Shown piece after piece: positions 29,733 to 38,008 of a stretch of DNA of 64,000 bases; positions within the stretch are counted from its first letter, which is position 1; each line of letters begins with the position of its first letter. The notes below the pieces were generated by a model, which made no database searches, was not told where the DNA came from, and saw only the letters and a list, made by a program, of their open reading frames with translations. The position numbers and the translations under genes are program-made. The stretch spans positions 1 to 64,000 of the forward strand of contig NZ_CAKTFO010000010.1 of NCBI RefSeq assembly GCF_934560975.1, given 5' to 3'. The stretch is from an uncultured Sphingomonas sp. Lineage in GTDB: Bacteria; Pseudomonadota; Alphaproteobacteria; Sphingomonadales; Sphingomonadaceae.

Positions 29733-30121
29733 GCTGTTCGCCGTCCGGCCTCCGGCAATGGTCCGAAATCGCTTGATTCTTTGTCCCCGGGCAAGCGATC
29801 AAAACAAGAAAACCCATACATATCAGTCACATGGATGGTGCTTCCGGCAAATTTGGCGGACTTCCGCCGTCAAGCCCCTTTATTTCAAGTCGGTGACGGT
29901 TCCTGCGCTTGAAAGGGGCCTCGCGATGTACCTAAGGTCCGCTTGCCCGTTCGGTGATTCTCCGGTTCGGGCCAACCGATGGAATGTAATCGTCGGCGCG
30001 CACGGGGGCTCGTTGCGCGAGCGTTGAGTCTTGTCCGCCCTGATCGAACCGGTGTGCCGCGAGGTGCTTTCGGCAACGGGTGCGGCATGGGTGGGAGCAT
30101 GAAGTGAAGGCAGGCCTGAAG
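29733..30121. other. Leader region of dnaA
   Basis: No gene is supported in these 389 bases. The first 150 are noticeably AT-richer than the surroundings. An inverted repeat TTTCAAG (29883-29889) and CTTGAAA (29908-29914), with flanking CCCC and GGGG, could form a stem. I found no convincing DnaA-box cluster, so there is no evidence for the replication origin here. Confidence 0.4.
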
Positions 30122-31507
30122 ATGCATGAAGACGGACTGCTTCCAGTCGAGGCAGCATGGGACGCGATCCGTTCCAGCCTGCGTCGCAGCTGCGGCGAGC
30201 GCATCTTCGACGGCTGGCTGAAGCAGCTGCAGCTGGGCGAGTGCGACCTGGACGCGGGCGAGGTGCGGCTGGAGGCGCCGTCCGCATTCATGGCCACCTG
30301 GATCCAGAATCACTTCGCCGAACAGATTTCGGCCGCGTGGCGCGCCATGCTGCCGCAGGTCCGCCATATCGCGATCGAGGCCGCGATGGACGCGCCGGGC
30401 CGGGTGGCGGTGGACGCGCCCGCGCCGGAGCCCACGCCCGAGCCGCAGGATGACGCCGCGCCGGCCGAGGCCGAGCATCAGCCGGGCAGCGTGCTGGCGT
30501 CGCGCTTCAGCTTCGACAATTTCGTGGTCGGCAAGGCCAATGAGCTTGCCTACAATGCGGCGCGCACGCTGGCGGAGGGCGGCAAGCTCGCCTTCAATCC
30601 CTTGTTCCTGCATGGCGGCGTCGGCCTCGGCAAGACGCACCTGATGCACGCGATCGGCAAGGAATATCGCGCGCGCTTCCCCAATGCCAAGGTCGTCTAC
30701 ATGTCGGCCGAGAAGTTCATGTTCGAGTTCGTGGCCGCGCTCCGCGCCAAGGACGTGCACAGCTTCAAGCTGCGGCTGCGCAGCGCCGACGTGCTGATGA
30801 TCGACGACGTGCAGTTCATCGCCGGCAAGGATTCGACCCAGGACGAGTTCTTCCACACCATGAACGAGCTGATCTCGGCCGGGCGCCGCCTGGTGATCAG
30901 CGCCGATCGCAGCCCGCAGAACCTGGACGGCATCGAGAGCCGCATCCAGTCGCGCCTGTCGTGGGGCCTGGTGGCGGACCTCAACCCCGCCGATTTCGAG
31001 CTGCGCTACAACATCATCCTCAAGAAGCTTGAGGCGATGCCGGCGGGCACCATGTCGAACGAAGTGGCGATGTTCCTTGCCAAGCGGATCAGCGCCTCCG
31101 TTCGTGAACTGGAAGGCGCGCTCAACCGGGTGGTGGCGCTGGCCAATGTCAGCAACAGCCAGATCGACGTGGCGTTCGCGGAAAACGCCCTGGCGGAACA
31201 GCTGCGCGCCAGCCAGCGCCGCGTGACCATCGACGAGATCCAGCGCCGCGTGTGCGAGCATTATCGCATCCGCCAGGCGGAGATGGGCTCTGCCCGCCGT
31301 GCCCGCGAAGTCGCCCGCCCGCGCCAGATCGCCATGTACCTGGCCAAGCAGCTGACCCAGCGGTCGCTGCCGGAGATCGGCCGGCGTTTCGGCGGGCGCG
31401 ATCACACGACGGTGATCCACGCCGTCCGCACGATCGAGGCGCTGCGCGTCAAGGATGCCGAGATCGACGGCGACGTCCGCCTGCTGATGCGCCAACTGGA
31501 AGGCTGA
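30122..31507 (+). CDS. dnaA: Chromosomal replication initiator protein DnaA
   Basis: A 461-residue AAA+ initiator that binds DnaA boxes and opens the origin. Domain I covers about residues 1-90 (VEAAWDAIRSSLRRSCGERI), a proline- and glutamate-rich linker follows, then domain III with SRFSFDNFVVGKANELAYNA, Walker A GGVGLGKTHLMHA and Walker B DVLMIDDVQFI. Domain IV has the DnaA signature RDHTTVIHAVRTIEAL. ATG 30122 gives the usual N-terminus; GTG codons at 30080 and 30104 are in frame. A terminator follows the stop. Confidence 0.97.
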   Translation: MHEDGLLPVEAAWDAIRSSLRRSCGERIFDGWLKQLQLGECDLDAGEVRLEAPSAFMATWIQNHFAEQISAAWRAMLPQVRHIAIEAAMDAPGRVAVDAPAPEPTPEPQDDAAPAEAEHQPGSVLASRFSFDNFVVGKANELAYNAARTLAEGGKLAFNPLFLHGGVGLGKTHLMHAIGKEYRARFPNAKVVYMSAEKFMFEFVAALRAKDVHSFKLRLRSADVLMIDDVQFIAGKDSTQDEFFHTMNELISAGRRLVISADRSPQNLDGIESRIQSRLSWGLVADLNPADFELRYNIILKKLEAMPAGTMSNEVAMFLAKRISASVRELEGALNRVVALANVSNSQIDVAFAENALAEQLRASQRRVTIDEIQRRVCEHYRIRQAEMGSARRAREVARPRQIAMYLAKQLTQRSLPEIGRRFGGRDHTTVIHAVRTIEALRVKDAEIDGDVRLLMRQLEG

Positions 31508-31532
31508 TCCCCACCCATCGCGGCAATCGCCT

Positions 31533-31569
31533 GATCCGCCCGTGGAACGCGGCGGATCGCATGTTTTTT
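31533..31569 (+). terminator. Rho-independent terminator of dnaA
   Basis: GATCCGCC (31533-31540) pairs with GGCGGATC (31551-31558), followed five bases later by six T residues. Confidence 0.75.
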
Positions 31570-31630
31570 CAATGCCATGTCGCAATCCGGCGCTGACCTG
31601 ATAACGAGCGCATCTTCCTTTGCTTGAGAG

Positions 31631-33562
31631 ATGCGGCGCTTCATGATCCGATCGGCTGTCACTGCGTTCCTGCTTTCCTCCGCGCTGCCCGCGCTGGCGC
31701 AAGTGCCCCCGGGCAATTCCGCGCCCCAGCCGCTGGCCGTGGTCGACACGATCCCGACGGCGCGCGACACGCCGTTCCCGGGCGGCACGATCCTGCTGGA
31801 TGTGGACGCGACCGATACCGAGCGCGGCATCTTTCGGGTGACGGAAACGATCCCCGTGCGCGACGGCGGGCACATGGTGCTGCTTTATCCCAAATGGCTG
31901 CCCGGCAACCATTCGCCCACGGGGCAGATCGAGAAATTGGCGGGGTTGGTCATCACCGCCAACGGCCAGACCGTACCGTGGACGCGCGATCGGACAGACG
32001 TATACGCCTTCCACATCGACGTGCCGCAGGGGGCGACCACGCTGGACGTGCGTTTTCAATTCGTGTCGGCGACCAAGGCCGACCAGGGCCGGGTGGTGAT
32101 GACGCCCAATCTGGTCAGCCTGCAGCCGAACTCGGTCAGCCTCTATCCCGCCGGTTACTTCACCCGCCAGATCCCGGTGCGGATGACCGCCCGTTTCCCG
32201 GACGGCTTCACCGCGGCCGGCGCGATCCCGAGCAAGGCGAGCGGATCCACCTACGTCTATGATGCGACCAATTATGAAATTCTGGTCGACTCACCGATCT
32301 TGGCCGGGCGCTACGGCAAGGTCTGGCCGCTCAGCCCGCGTGTCAGGCTGAATGTCTTTGCCGACAAACCCGACATGCTGGCGGCCAAACCCGAGCAGAT
32401 CGAGGCGCATCGCAAGCTGGTCGACCAGGCGGTGAAGACCTTCGGCGCGCAGCATTACGACCATTACGAATTCCTGCTGTCCTTGTCCGATCAGCTGGGC
32501 GGGATCGGGCTGGAGCATCATCGCAGTTCCGAAAACGGGTCGCGCACCGGTTACTTTACCGAGTGGGACCAGAATGTCGCCGCGCGCAACCTGCTGCCGC
32601 ACGAATTCACCCATAGCTGGGACGGCAAGTTCCGGCGCGGGGCGGAGTTGTGGACGCCGGATTTCCGCCAGCCGATGCACGACCAGTCGCTGTGGGTCTA
32701 TGAAGGCCAGACGCAATTCTGGGGCTATGTGCTGCAGGCGCGGTCGGGGCTGGTGTCCAAGCAGGACACGCTGGACGCCTATGCCTCGATCCTGGGCATC
32801 TACGACACCGCGCCCGCGCGGCAGTGGCGGCCGCTGATCGACACCACCAACGATCCCGTCATCTCGCAACGACGACCGAAGGGCTGGACCAGCTGGCAGC
32901 GGTCGGAGGATTATTACAACGAGGGGCTGATGGTGTGGATGGAGGTGGACGCGATGCTCCGCCAGAAATCCGGCGGCGGCAAATCGCTGGACGATTTCGC
33001 GCGCGCCTTTTTCGGCATCCGTGACGGCGATTGGGGCGAGGTGACCTACCGGTTCGAGGACGTGGTCGCCACGCTCAACGGACTCATGCCCTATGATTGG
33101 GCGGGGTTCCTGAACAAGCGGCTGACCGAAACCGGCCAGCCCGCGCCGACGCAGGGTTTCGCCATGAACGGCTACCGCCTGGTCTATGGGCCGGAGCAGT
33201 CGCGCTTCCTGAAGGAAGGCGAGGCGACCAAGAAGAATGTCGACCTCAGCTATTCGCTAGGTGTGGTCGTCGGCAATGACGGAATTGTGAGCGCGACCAT
33301 CTGGGACTCGCCCGCCTTCAAGGCCGGGATCGATGTCGGTACGCAGATCCAGGCGGTGAATGACGAGGCTTATTCGGGCGAGGCGGTCAAGGCGGCCATC
33401 CTGACCGCCAAGGACGGCAAGGATCCCATCCGCTTGATCGTAAAGAACGGCGCGCGTTTCCGCACGCTCACGATCGATTATCATGGCGGGCCGCGTTACC
33501 CGAAACTGGAAAAGGTCGGAAAGGGCGATGGCGGGCTCGACCGCCTGCTGGCGCCGCGCTGA
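31631..33562 (+). CDS. M61-family glycyl aminopeptidase with PDZ domain
   Basis: A 643-residue exported metallopeptidase. Residues 1-23 are a signal peptide ending ALPALAQ. The zinc site is HEFTH at residues 324-328, in LLPHEFTHSWDGKFRRG, which is the M61 form of HExxH. An acidic third ligand region lies in ESQ-type LWVYEGQTQFWGY. The last 100 residues form a PDZ-like module (GVVVGNDGIVSATIWDSPAFKAG). M61 enzymes prefer N-terminal glycine or alanine; the physiological substrate is unknown. Confidence 0.92.
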   Translation: MRRFMIRSAVTAFLLSSALPALAQVPPGNSAPQPLAVVDTIPTARDTPFPGGTILLDVDATDTERGIFRVTETIPVRDGGHMVLLYPKWLPGNHSPTGQIEKLAGLVITANGQTVPWTRDRTDVYAFHIDVPQGATTLDVRFQFVSATKADQGRVVMTPNLVSLQPNSVSLYPAGYFTRQIPVRMTARFPDGFTAAGAIPSKASGSTYVYDATNYEILVDSPILAGRYGKVWPLSPRVRLNVFADKPDMLAAKPEQIEAHRKLVDQAVKTFGAQHYDHYEFLLSLSDQLGGIGLEHHRSSENGSRTGYFTEWDQNVAARNLLPHEFTHSWDGKFRRGAELWTPDFRQPMHDQSLWVYEGQTQFWGYVLQARSGLVSKQDTLDAYASILGIYDTAPARQWRPLIDTTNDPVISQRRPKGWTSWQRSEDYYNEGLMVWMEVDAMLRQKSGGGKSLDDFARAFFGIRDGDWGEVTYRFEDVVATLNGLMPYDWAGFLNKRLTETGQPAPTQGFAMNGYRLVYGPEQSRFLKEGEATKKNVDLSYSLGVVVGNDGIVSATIWDSPAFKAGIDVGTQIQAVNDEAYSGEAVKAAILTAKDGKDPIRLIVKNGARFRTLTIDYHGGPRYPKLEKVGKGDGGLDRLLAPR

Positions 33563-33600
33563 CCGCGTGATGACAGGGGCGGGCCGCGTCGGGCCAGGCC

Positions 33601-33888
33601 TTAGCGGCGCGCCTCGTAAGCGATCGTGCGCAACGTCAGATAGACGATGGAAAGCAGGGCGGCGACGGTCAGCAGCGCCGCCCATTCCACCGTTCCATAG
33701 CCGCCGCCCAGCAACAGCACCGCCATTGCATAGCTGACCACCAGCAGTACCCAGCCGGCCCATCGCACGCGTGTACCGATCCGCGACGGCAAGGTGCGTC
33801 CCACCAGGCAAAGCTGGTGCCGCGGCGTGCCGTAGAGCAGCCCGGCAAAGCCTGCGATCGCGACCAGCAGGACGAGCAGGTGGATCAT
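33601..33888 (-). CDS. DUF3325 membrane protein
   Basis: A 95-residue protein with three predicted membrane helices, of the DUF3325 type. It starts MIHLLVLLVAIAGFAGLLYG and contains RHQLCLVGRTLPSR, characteristic of the family. Its ATG overlaps the stop codon of the PepSY gene by four bases. With the two upstream genes it forms the unit often found beside siderophore receptors. Confidence 0.82.
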   Translation of the reverse strand: MIHLLVLLVAIAGFAGLLYGTPRHQLCLVGRTLPSRIGTRVRWAGWVLLVVSYAMAVLLLGGGYGTVEWAALLTVAALLSIVYLTLRTIAYEARR

Positions 33889-35483
33889 GCCGCGGCAAGC
33901 TCCTTGGGCGGTGCGCGGCGGCCCGCTGGCGCACGGCGGCGTTGCACTTTCAGGGCGGCAAGGGCGAGCACCCAGGCGGTGACCAGCATCACCACGTCAA
34001 AGGTCGGGAACAGCCAGTCGCCCTCAAGCAGGCTGGCAAGCGGATTGTGCGCGGTGGTGAGCGCATTGACGAGCGGGATGGCGGCAAACAAAACCGCGCC
34101 CACGCCCAGCACCTCGACCCACGCCCGCCGTGCCGGCCGTACGATCGACCACACCAGGCAGGCGCCCCAGGCGATGAACAGGCTGTTGATCTCCCACTCC
34201 GCGCGATCGGCGAGGTGGAGTGGCAGCAGCCGATTGGCATGAAAATAGCATGCCAGCCCTACCATCAACCCGGCGATGGTGGCGACGTTCAGCTTTTCCA
34301 CCAGTCGGAAGCCGACGTGCGGGCGGGCGGGATCGGGCAGCTTGGCGCGCCGCTTCACCGTCCACAGCACCAGCCCGCTGGCGACCATGATCGTTCCGCC
34401 GACCCCCGCCAGGAAATAGAGCCAGCGCAACGCAAGATTGGCGAAACGGCCGGCGTGCAGGCCCACCATCACGCTTTCGGTGGCGGTGGCTCTGCCCTGG
34501 GCCGGGCTGGCGGAAAGCATCCGTCCGGAAACGCCGGAAAAGGTCAAGGACGGTCCACGCGTGCCCATGCCGGCACCCCAGGCACGCGTCACCGTGATGT
34601 TCGCGGTCGCATCGCCGGGATTGGAGACGATCACCACGCCGGCATCCGCGCCGTCCCAGCGGCGGCTCGCCTCCGCCAGGATCGGGCCGATCGGCACGAG
34701 CGCGGCCACCCGTCCGGAGGGCGCGACCGGGGGCAAATCCCCACGCATTTCCTGATAATAGCTCATGGGCGACGCGTAATTGGCGGCAACGCTCCACGGC
34801 ATGTACATCGTCGCCAGCGTCACCAGTCCCGTATAGGTGATCATCAGGTGGAACGGCAGGGCCGTAACCGCCGTGACATTGTGCGCATCCAGCCAGCTGC
34901 GCTGTCCCCGCCCGAACCGGAGCATGAAGAAGTCCGCAAAGATCTTCTTGTGGGTGACGATGCCCGACAGGATCGCGACCAGCATGGACATGGCGGCCAC
35001 CCCCACCAGATAACGGGCCCACATAACGGGCATGTAGTGGAGGTCGAAATGGAAGCGGTAGAGGAAGAAGCCGCCGCGCGTGTCGCGCGTCTCCACCGTG
35101 TTGCCCTGGCCGTCCAGGGTCGCCTGCGTCTCCGCGCGGTGTGAACGCCCCTTGGCCTTGCCATTCGCCTGCTTGTCGGCCGGGGCGGCGGCGGGCTTTT
35201 CACCCGGCTGCCAGTAGACGGTGGTGCCGACCCCGCGCGCATTGGGCAGGGTGATGTACCAGCTGGCCGCGCCGGGCGCATTTTGCGTAAGCCAGCGCAC
35301 CGCCCCCTCGGCCGCCCGGGCCGGCGAGACGCGCTCGGTCTGTTCAGGCTGCATCCAGCGGGTGATTTCGTCCTGGAAATAGGCGGTGGTTCCCGTCGTG
35401 AACATGGCGAACAACAGCCAGCCGAGCACCAGGCCCGTCCAGGTGTGAAGCCACGCCATGCACTGGCGGAATCCCTCCTTCAC
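33885..35483 (-). CDS. PepSY-associated membrane protein (iron-uptake type)
   Basis: A 532-residue inner-membrane protein of the PepSY_TM family. The first helix is HTWTGLVLGWLLFAMFTTGT, followed by a large periplasmic loop with a Lys/Ala insert (KQANGKAKGRSHRAETQ), then helices around WARYLVGVAAMSMLVAILSG and further pairs to the C-terminus. Such proteins are thought to act in ferric-siderophore reduction or release, but this is not shown for this one. GTG 35483 overlaps the stop of the DUF3649 gene; a later ATG at 35459 (MAWLHTW) is possible. No TonB-dependent receptor is adjacent. Confidence 0.85.
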   Translation of the reverse strand: MKEGFRQCMAWLHTWTGLVLGWLLFAMFTTGTTAYFQDEITRWMQPEQTERVSPARAAEGAVRWLTQNAPGAASWYITLPNARGVGTTVYWQPGEKPAAAPADKQANGKAKGRSHRAETQATLDGQGNTVETRDTRGGFFLYRFHFDLHYMPVMWARYLVGVAAMSMLVAILSGIVTHKKIFADFFMLRFGRGQRSWLDAHNVTAVTALPFHLMITYTGLVTLATMYMPWSVAANYASPMSYYQEMRGDLPPVAPSGRVAALVPIGPILAEASRRWDGADAGVVIVSNPGDATANITVTRAWGAGMGTRGPSLTFSGVSGRMLSASPAQGRATATESVMVGLHAGRFANLALRWLYFLAGVGGTIMVASGLVLWTVKRRAKLPDPARPHVGFRLVEKLNVATIAGLMVGLACYFHANRLLPLHLADRAEWEINSLFIAWGACLVWSIVRPARRAWVEVLGVGAVLFAAIPLVNALTTAHNPLASLLEGDWLFPTFDVVMLVTAWVLALAALKVQRRRAPAGRRAPPKELAAA

Positions 35484-35896
35484 ACCCGCCCCGCCATTAC
35501 CAGCGACAGCCACAGGGCCAGCGTCAGCAGGGCGCCGCTGCCCGCGAGCCATGCCCAGCACCGCCCGATGGATCGCACGCCGAACGACGCCATGGCGATC
35601 ACGGCGAAGATCGCAAAGGATGCCAGCGTCGCGGTCATCGTCGCCTCGGCCCGCTGCATCGGCAGCAGCCGCGCGAGCAGGGCGATGGCGAGCGAGGTCA
35701 CCGCGTAATTGCCCAACGTCGCCGCCAGGATGCGGAGGCCGACGGCGATCCGATCCGCCGTGCCGACTGCCGCCCTGCTGCCGATCCTGGGCGTGCCGGC
35801 CGTCCGCTTCGCCGCCCCGTCAGTGGCAACGGGCCAGGTGACGGACACCCCCCGTCGGATCGAACCGTTCGGCTGGAATGTCGGCGATGTGAGCAT
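35480..35896 (-). CDS. DUF3649 membrane protein
   Basis: A 138-residue protein with an extended polar N-terminus and three predicted membrane helices (ILAATLGNYAVTSLAIALLA, LASFAIFAVIAMASFGV, LLTLALWLSLVMAG). The motif RILAATLGNYAVTSL is typical of DUF3649. It is the first gene of the DUF3649-PepSY-DUF3325 operon, and a palindrome that could be an iron-regulator site lies 15 bases before its ATG. Confidence 0.8.
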   Translation of the reverse strand: MLTSPTFQPNGSIRRGVSVTWPVATDGAAKRTAGTPRIGSRAAVGTADRIAVGLRILAATLGNYAVTSLAIALLARLLPMQRAEATMTATLASFAIFAVIAMASFGVRSIGRCWAWLAGSGALLTLALWLSLVMAGRV

Positions 35897-35910
35897 GTCC
35901 GTATTCTCCG

Positions 35911-35935
35911 GCTAATGCGTGTAACTCGCAATAGC
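35911..35935. promoter_or_regulatory. Palindromic operator, Fur-box-like
   Basis: GCTAATGCG (35911-35919) and CGCAATAGC (35927-35935) are complementary in eight of nine positions around a seven-base spacer. The TGCG...CGCA core resembles alphaproteobacterial Fur sites. It lies directly upstream of the DUF3649 operon. Confidence 0.5.
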
Positions 35936-36136
35936 ATGGATGGCGCGGAAGTAAACCGCCACGACAGGGCAGGCGGATGATGCGGGTGGAACCGGGTCTT
36001 GGAGCCGCCCGCACGCTTGGTGGACGCCGCATCCGAATGAATTGCCGGGATATTGTTGATGGAACGCATTGGCGAGCCGCTTGCGTGGCCGGGGCGGCGG
36101 TGATTAGACGCCGATCGTCATCGAAAAGGAACGATC

Positions 36137-37789
36137 ATGCGCCTTGGCCTTGCCGCTGCCCTGCTTCTTGCCGCTTCCCCCGCTCTGGCCGCGCAGGACG
36201 GGCCAGGGAAAAGCGGCGGCGCCGCGGCCAAGCCCGCCGGCAAGGCCAATGCCGAAGTGGAGAAGGACGCGGTCGAGGCGGCATATGCCAATGCACCGAT
36301 CGAGGAGCGTGCGGAAACATCGCGCGGCAAGGTTACGGTGGGCAGCAAGATCCTGCCCTACATCGCCACCGCCGGCACGCTGACGATCCGCGACATCGAA
36401 GGCAAGCCGACCGCGTCGATGTTCTACACGGCCTATACGCTTGACGGGAGCAAGCCGGGCACCAAACGGCCGATCACATTCTTCTACAATGGCGGTCCGG
36501 GCAGCCCCACCTTCTGGCTGCACATGGGATCGTTCGCGCCGATGCGGCTGAAGACCGGCAATCCCGAATTCATTCGCCCGGCACCCTATGATTTCGGCCC
36601 CAACCCGGACACGTTGCTGGACAAGACCGACATGGTCTTCCTGGACGCGATCGGCGCCGGCTATTCCCGCCCGCTCGGCGACATGAAGCCGGGCGCCTTC
36701 TATGGCGTGGATGAGGATGCGGACGCGTTCGCCAAGGCGATTTTGCGCTACGCCACCAAATATGGCCGCTGGAACAGCCCCAAATTCCTGTTCGGCGAAA
36801 GCTACGGCACGTTACGTTCGGGTGCGCTGGCGTATCAGTTGCAGGATCGCGGCATGGCGCTGAACGGCGTGGTGCTGCTGTCGAGCATCATGAACTACGG
36901 CTATCGCCAGCCGGGGCTCGATCAGGTCTACCTCAATTATCTGCCCAGCTATGCGGCGACGGCCTGGTATCATAACCGCATCCCGAACCGGCCGGCGGAT
37001 GTCGCCACGATCGTCGCCCAGGCGCGCGCCTTCGCCACCGGCCCGTACATGACCGCGCTCGCCAAGGGGCAGGCGATTTCCGATGCGGAGCGCGATCAGG
37101 TGGCCGAGCAGATGAGCCAGCTGATCGGCATCAACCCCGATTACATCAAGCGCGCCAATCTGCGCATCGACCTGCCGCGATTCCAGAAGGAATTGCTGCG
37201 CGGCACCCGCCAGACGATCGGCCGGTTCGACGCGCGCTACACCGGTGTCGATGTCGATGCGGCGGGCGACCGGCCGGAAACCGATGCGTCGTCCGACGCC
37301 ATCTCCGGCGCGTTCATCGCCACCTTCCACGATTATGTGACGCACACGCTCGGCTACAACACCGACATGCCGTATCGCCTGTCGGCGCGCGACGCGGCGG
37401 GCTGGACCTGGAACTGGAAGCATGACGCGCCCAACCGCATGGGGCAGCAGAACAACCCCAACACCGCCGTCGACCTTGGCGCGGCGATGCGGGCCAACCC
37501 CTATCTGCAGGTGCTGTCCATGAACGGCTGGTACGACATGGCCACGCCGTTCTTCGGGACGGAGAATGACCTGTCGCACATGATGCTGGAGCGGTCGCAG
37601 CAGGGCAATCTGCGCTTCACATATTATCCGGCGGGCCACATGGCGTATCTGAATCCGGATGCTCTGCACGCCATGAAGCGCGACCTGGCGGCGTGGTACG
37701 ACCACGCCGTGGACGTCGCGCGCCAGCCGACGCCGCCGCAGCCGGGATCGGTCGCGGGCGCTGCGCCGACGCCTTCCACCCCGAACTAA
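36137..37789 (+). CDS. S10-family serine carboxypeptidase
   Basis: A 550-residue exported peptidase. Residues 1-18 are a signal peptide ending SPALAAQ. The catalytic serine is S222 in FLFGESYGTLRSG. FFYNGGPGSPTFWLHMGSFAP gives the oxyanion region, YDMATPFFGTENDL the catalytic aspartate region, and YYPAGHMAYL the histidine. Secreted S10 peptidases occur in several sphingomonads and xanthomonads and probably help use external peptides. A REP-type inverted repeat follows the stop. Confidence 0.93.
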   Translation: MRLGLAAALLLAASPALAAQDGPGKSGGAAAKPAGKANAEVEKDAVEAAYANAPIEERAETSRGKVTVGSKILPYIATAGTLTIRDIEGKPTASMFYTAYTLDGSKPGTKRPITFFYNGGPGSPTFWLHMGSFAPMRLKTGNPEFIRPAPYDFGPNPDTLLDKTDMVFLDAIGAGYSRPLGDMKPGAFYGVDEDADAFAKAILRYATKYGRWNSPKFLFGESYGTLRSGALAYQLQDRGMALNGVVLLSSIMNYGYRQPGLDQVYLNYLPSYAATAWYHNRIPNRPADVATIVAQARAFATGPYMTALAKGQAISDAERDQVAEQMSQLIGINPDYIKRANLRIDLPRFQKELLRGTRQTIGRFDARYTGVDVDAAGDRPETDASSDAISGAFIATFHDYVTHTLGYNTDMPYRLSARDAAGWTWNWKHDAPNRMGQQNNPNTAVDLGAAMRANPYLQVLSMNGWYDMATPFFGTENDLSHMMLERSQQGNLRFTYYPAGHMAYLNPDALHAMKRDLAAWYDHAVDVARQPTPPQPGSVAGAAPTPSTPN

Positions 37790-37811
37790 GAGCGGAGCAG
37801 TCGGCTACTCA

Positions 37812-37931
37812 CCGTCGCCCCTGCGGAGGCAGGGTCCGATCTCTCTTTCGCCTAGATACTGGCAGAGAGATTGCCCGGAATGGCGGTATGCGACGGAGAG
37901 ACATGGGCCCCTGCCTCCGCAGGGGCGACGG
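37812..37931. repeat. Inverted 23-base REP-type pair
   Basis: CCGTCGCCCCTGCGGAGGCA plus GGG (37812-37834) is repeated exactly, in inverted orientation, at 37909-37931. Between them CTCTCT/AGAGAG segments can pair further. It fills the gap between the carboxypeptidase and cydC genes, in which no gene is seen. Confidence 0.75.
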
Positions 37932-38008
37932 CGGGGAGGGCGCGCGCCGAGTATGCCAATCCGGAGCGGCAATATTTGGCGCGGCACATGGTTTCGCCGG
38001 GACGGTGC

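Noticed and set aside
29733..30121. AT-richer stretch before dnaA as a possible replication origin
   Set aside because: No cluster of DnaA boxes is seen, and in alphaproteobacteria the origin is often not beside dnaA.
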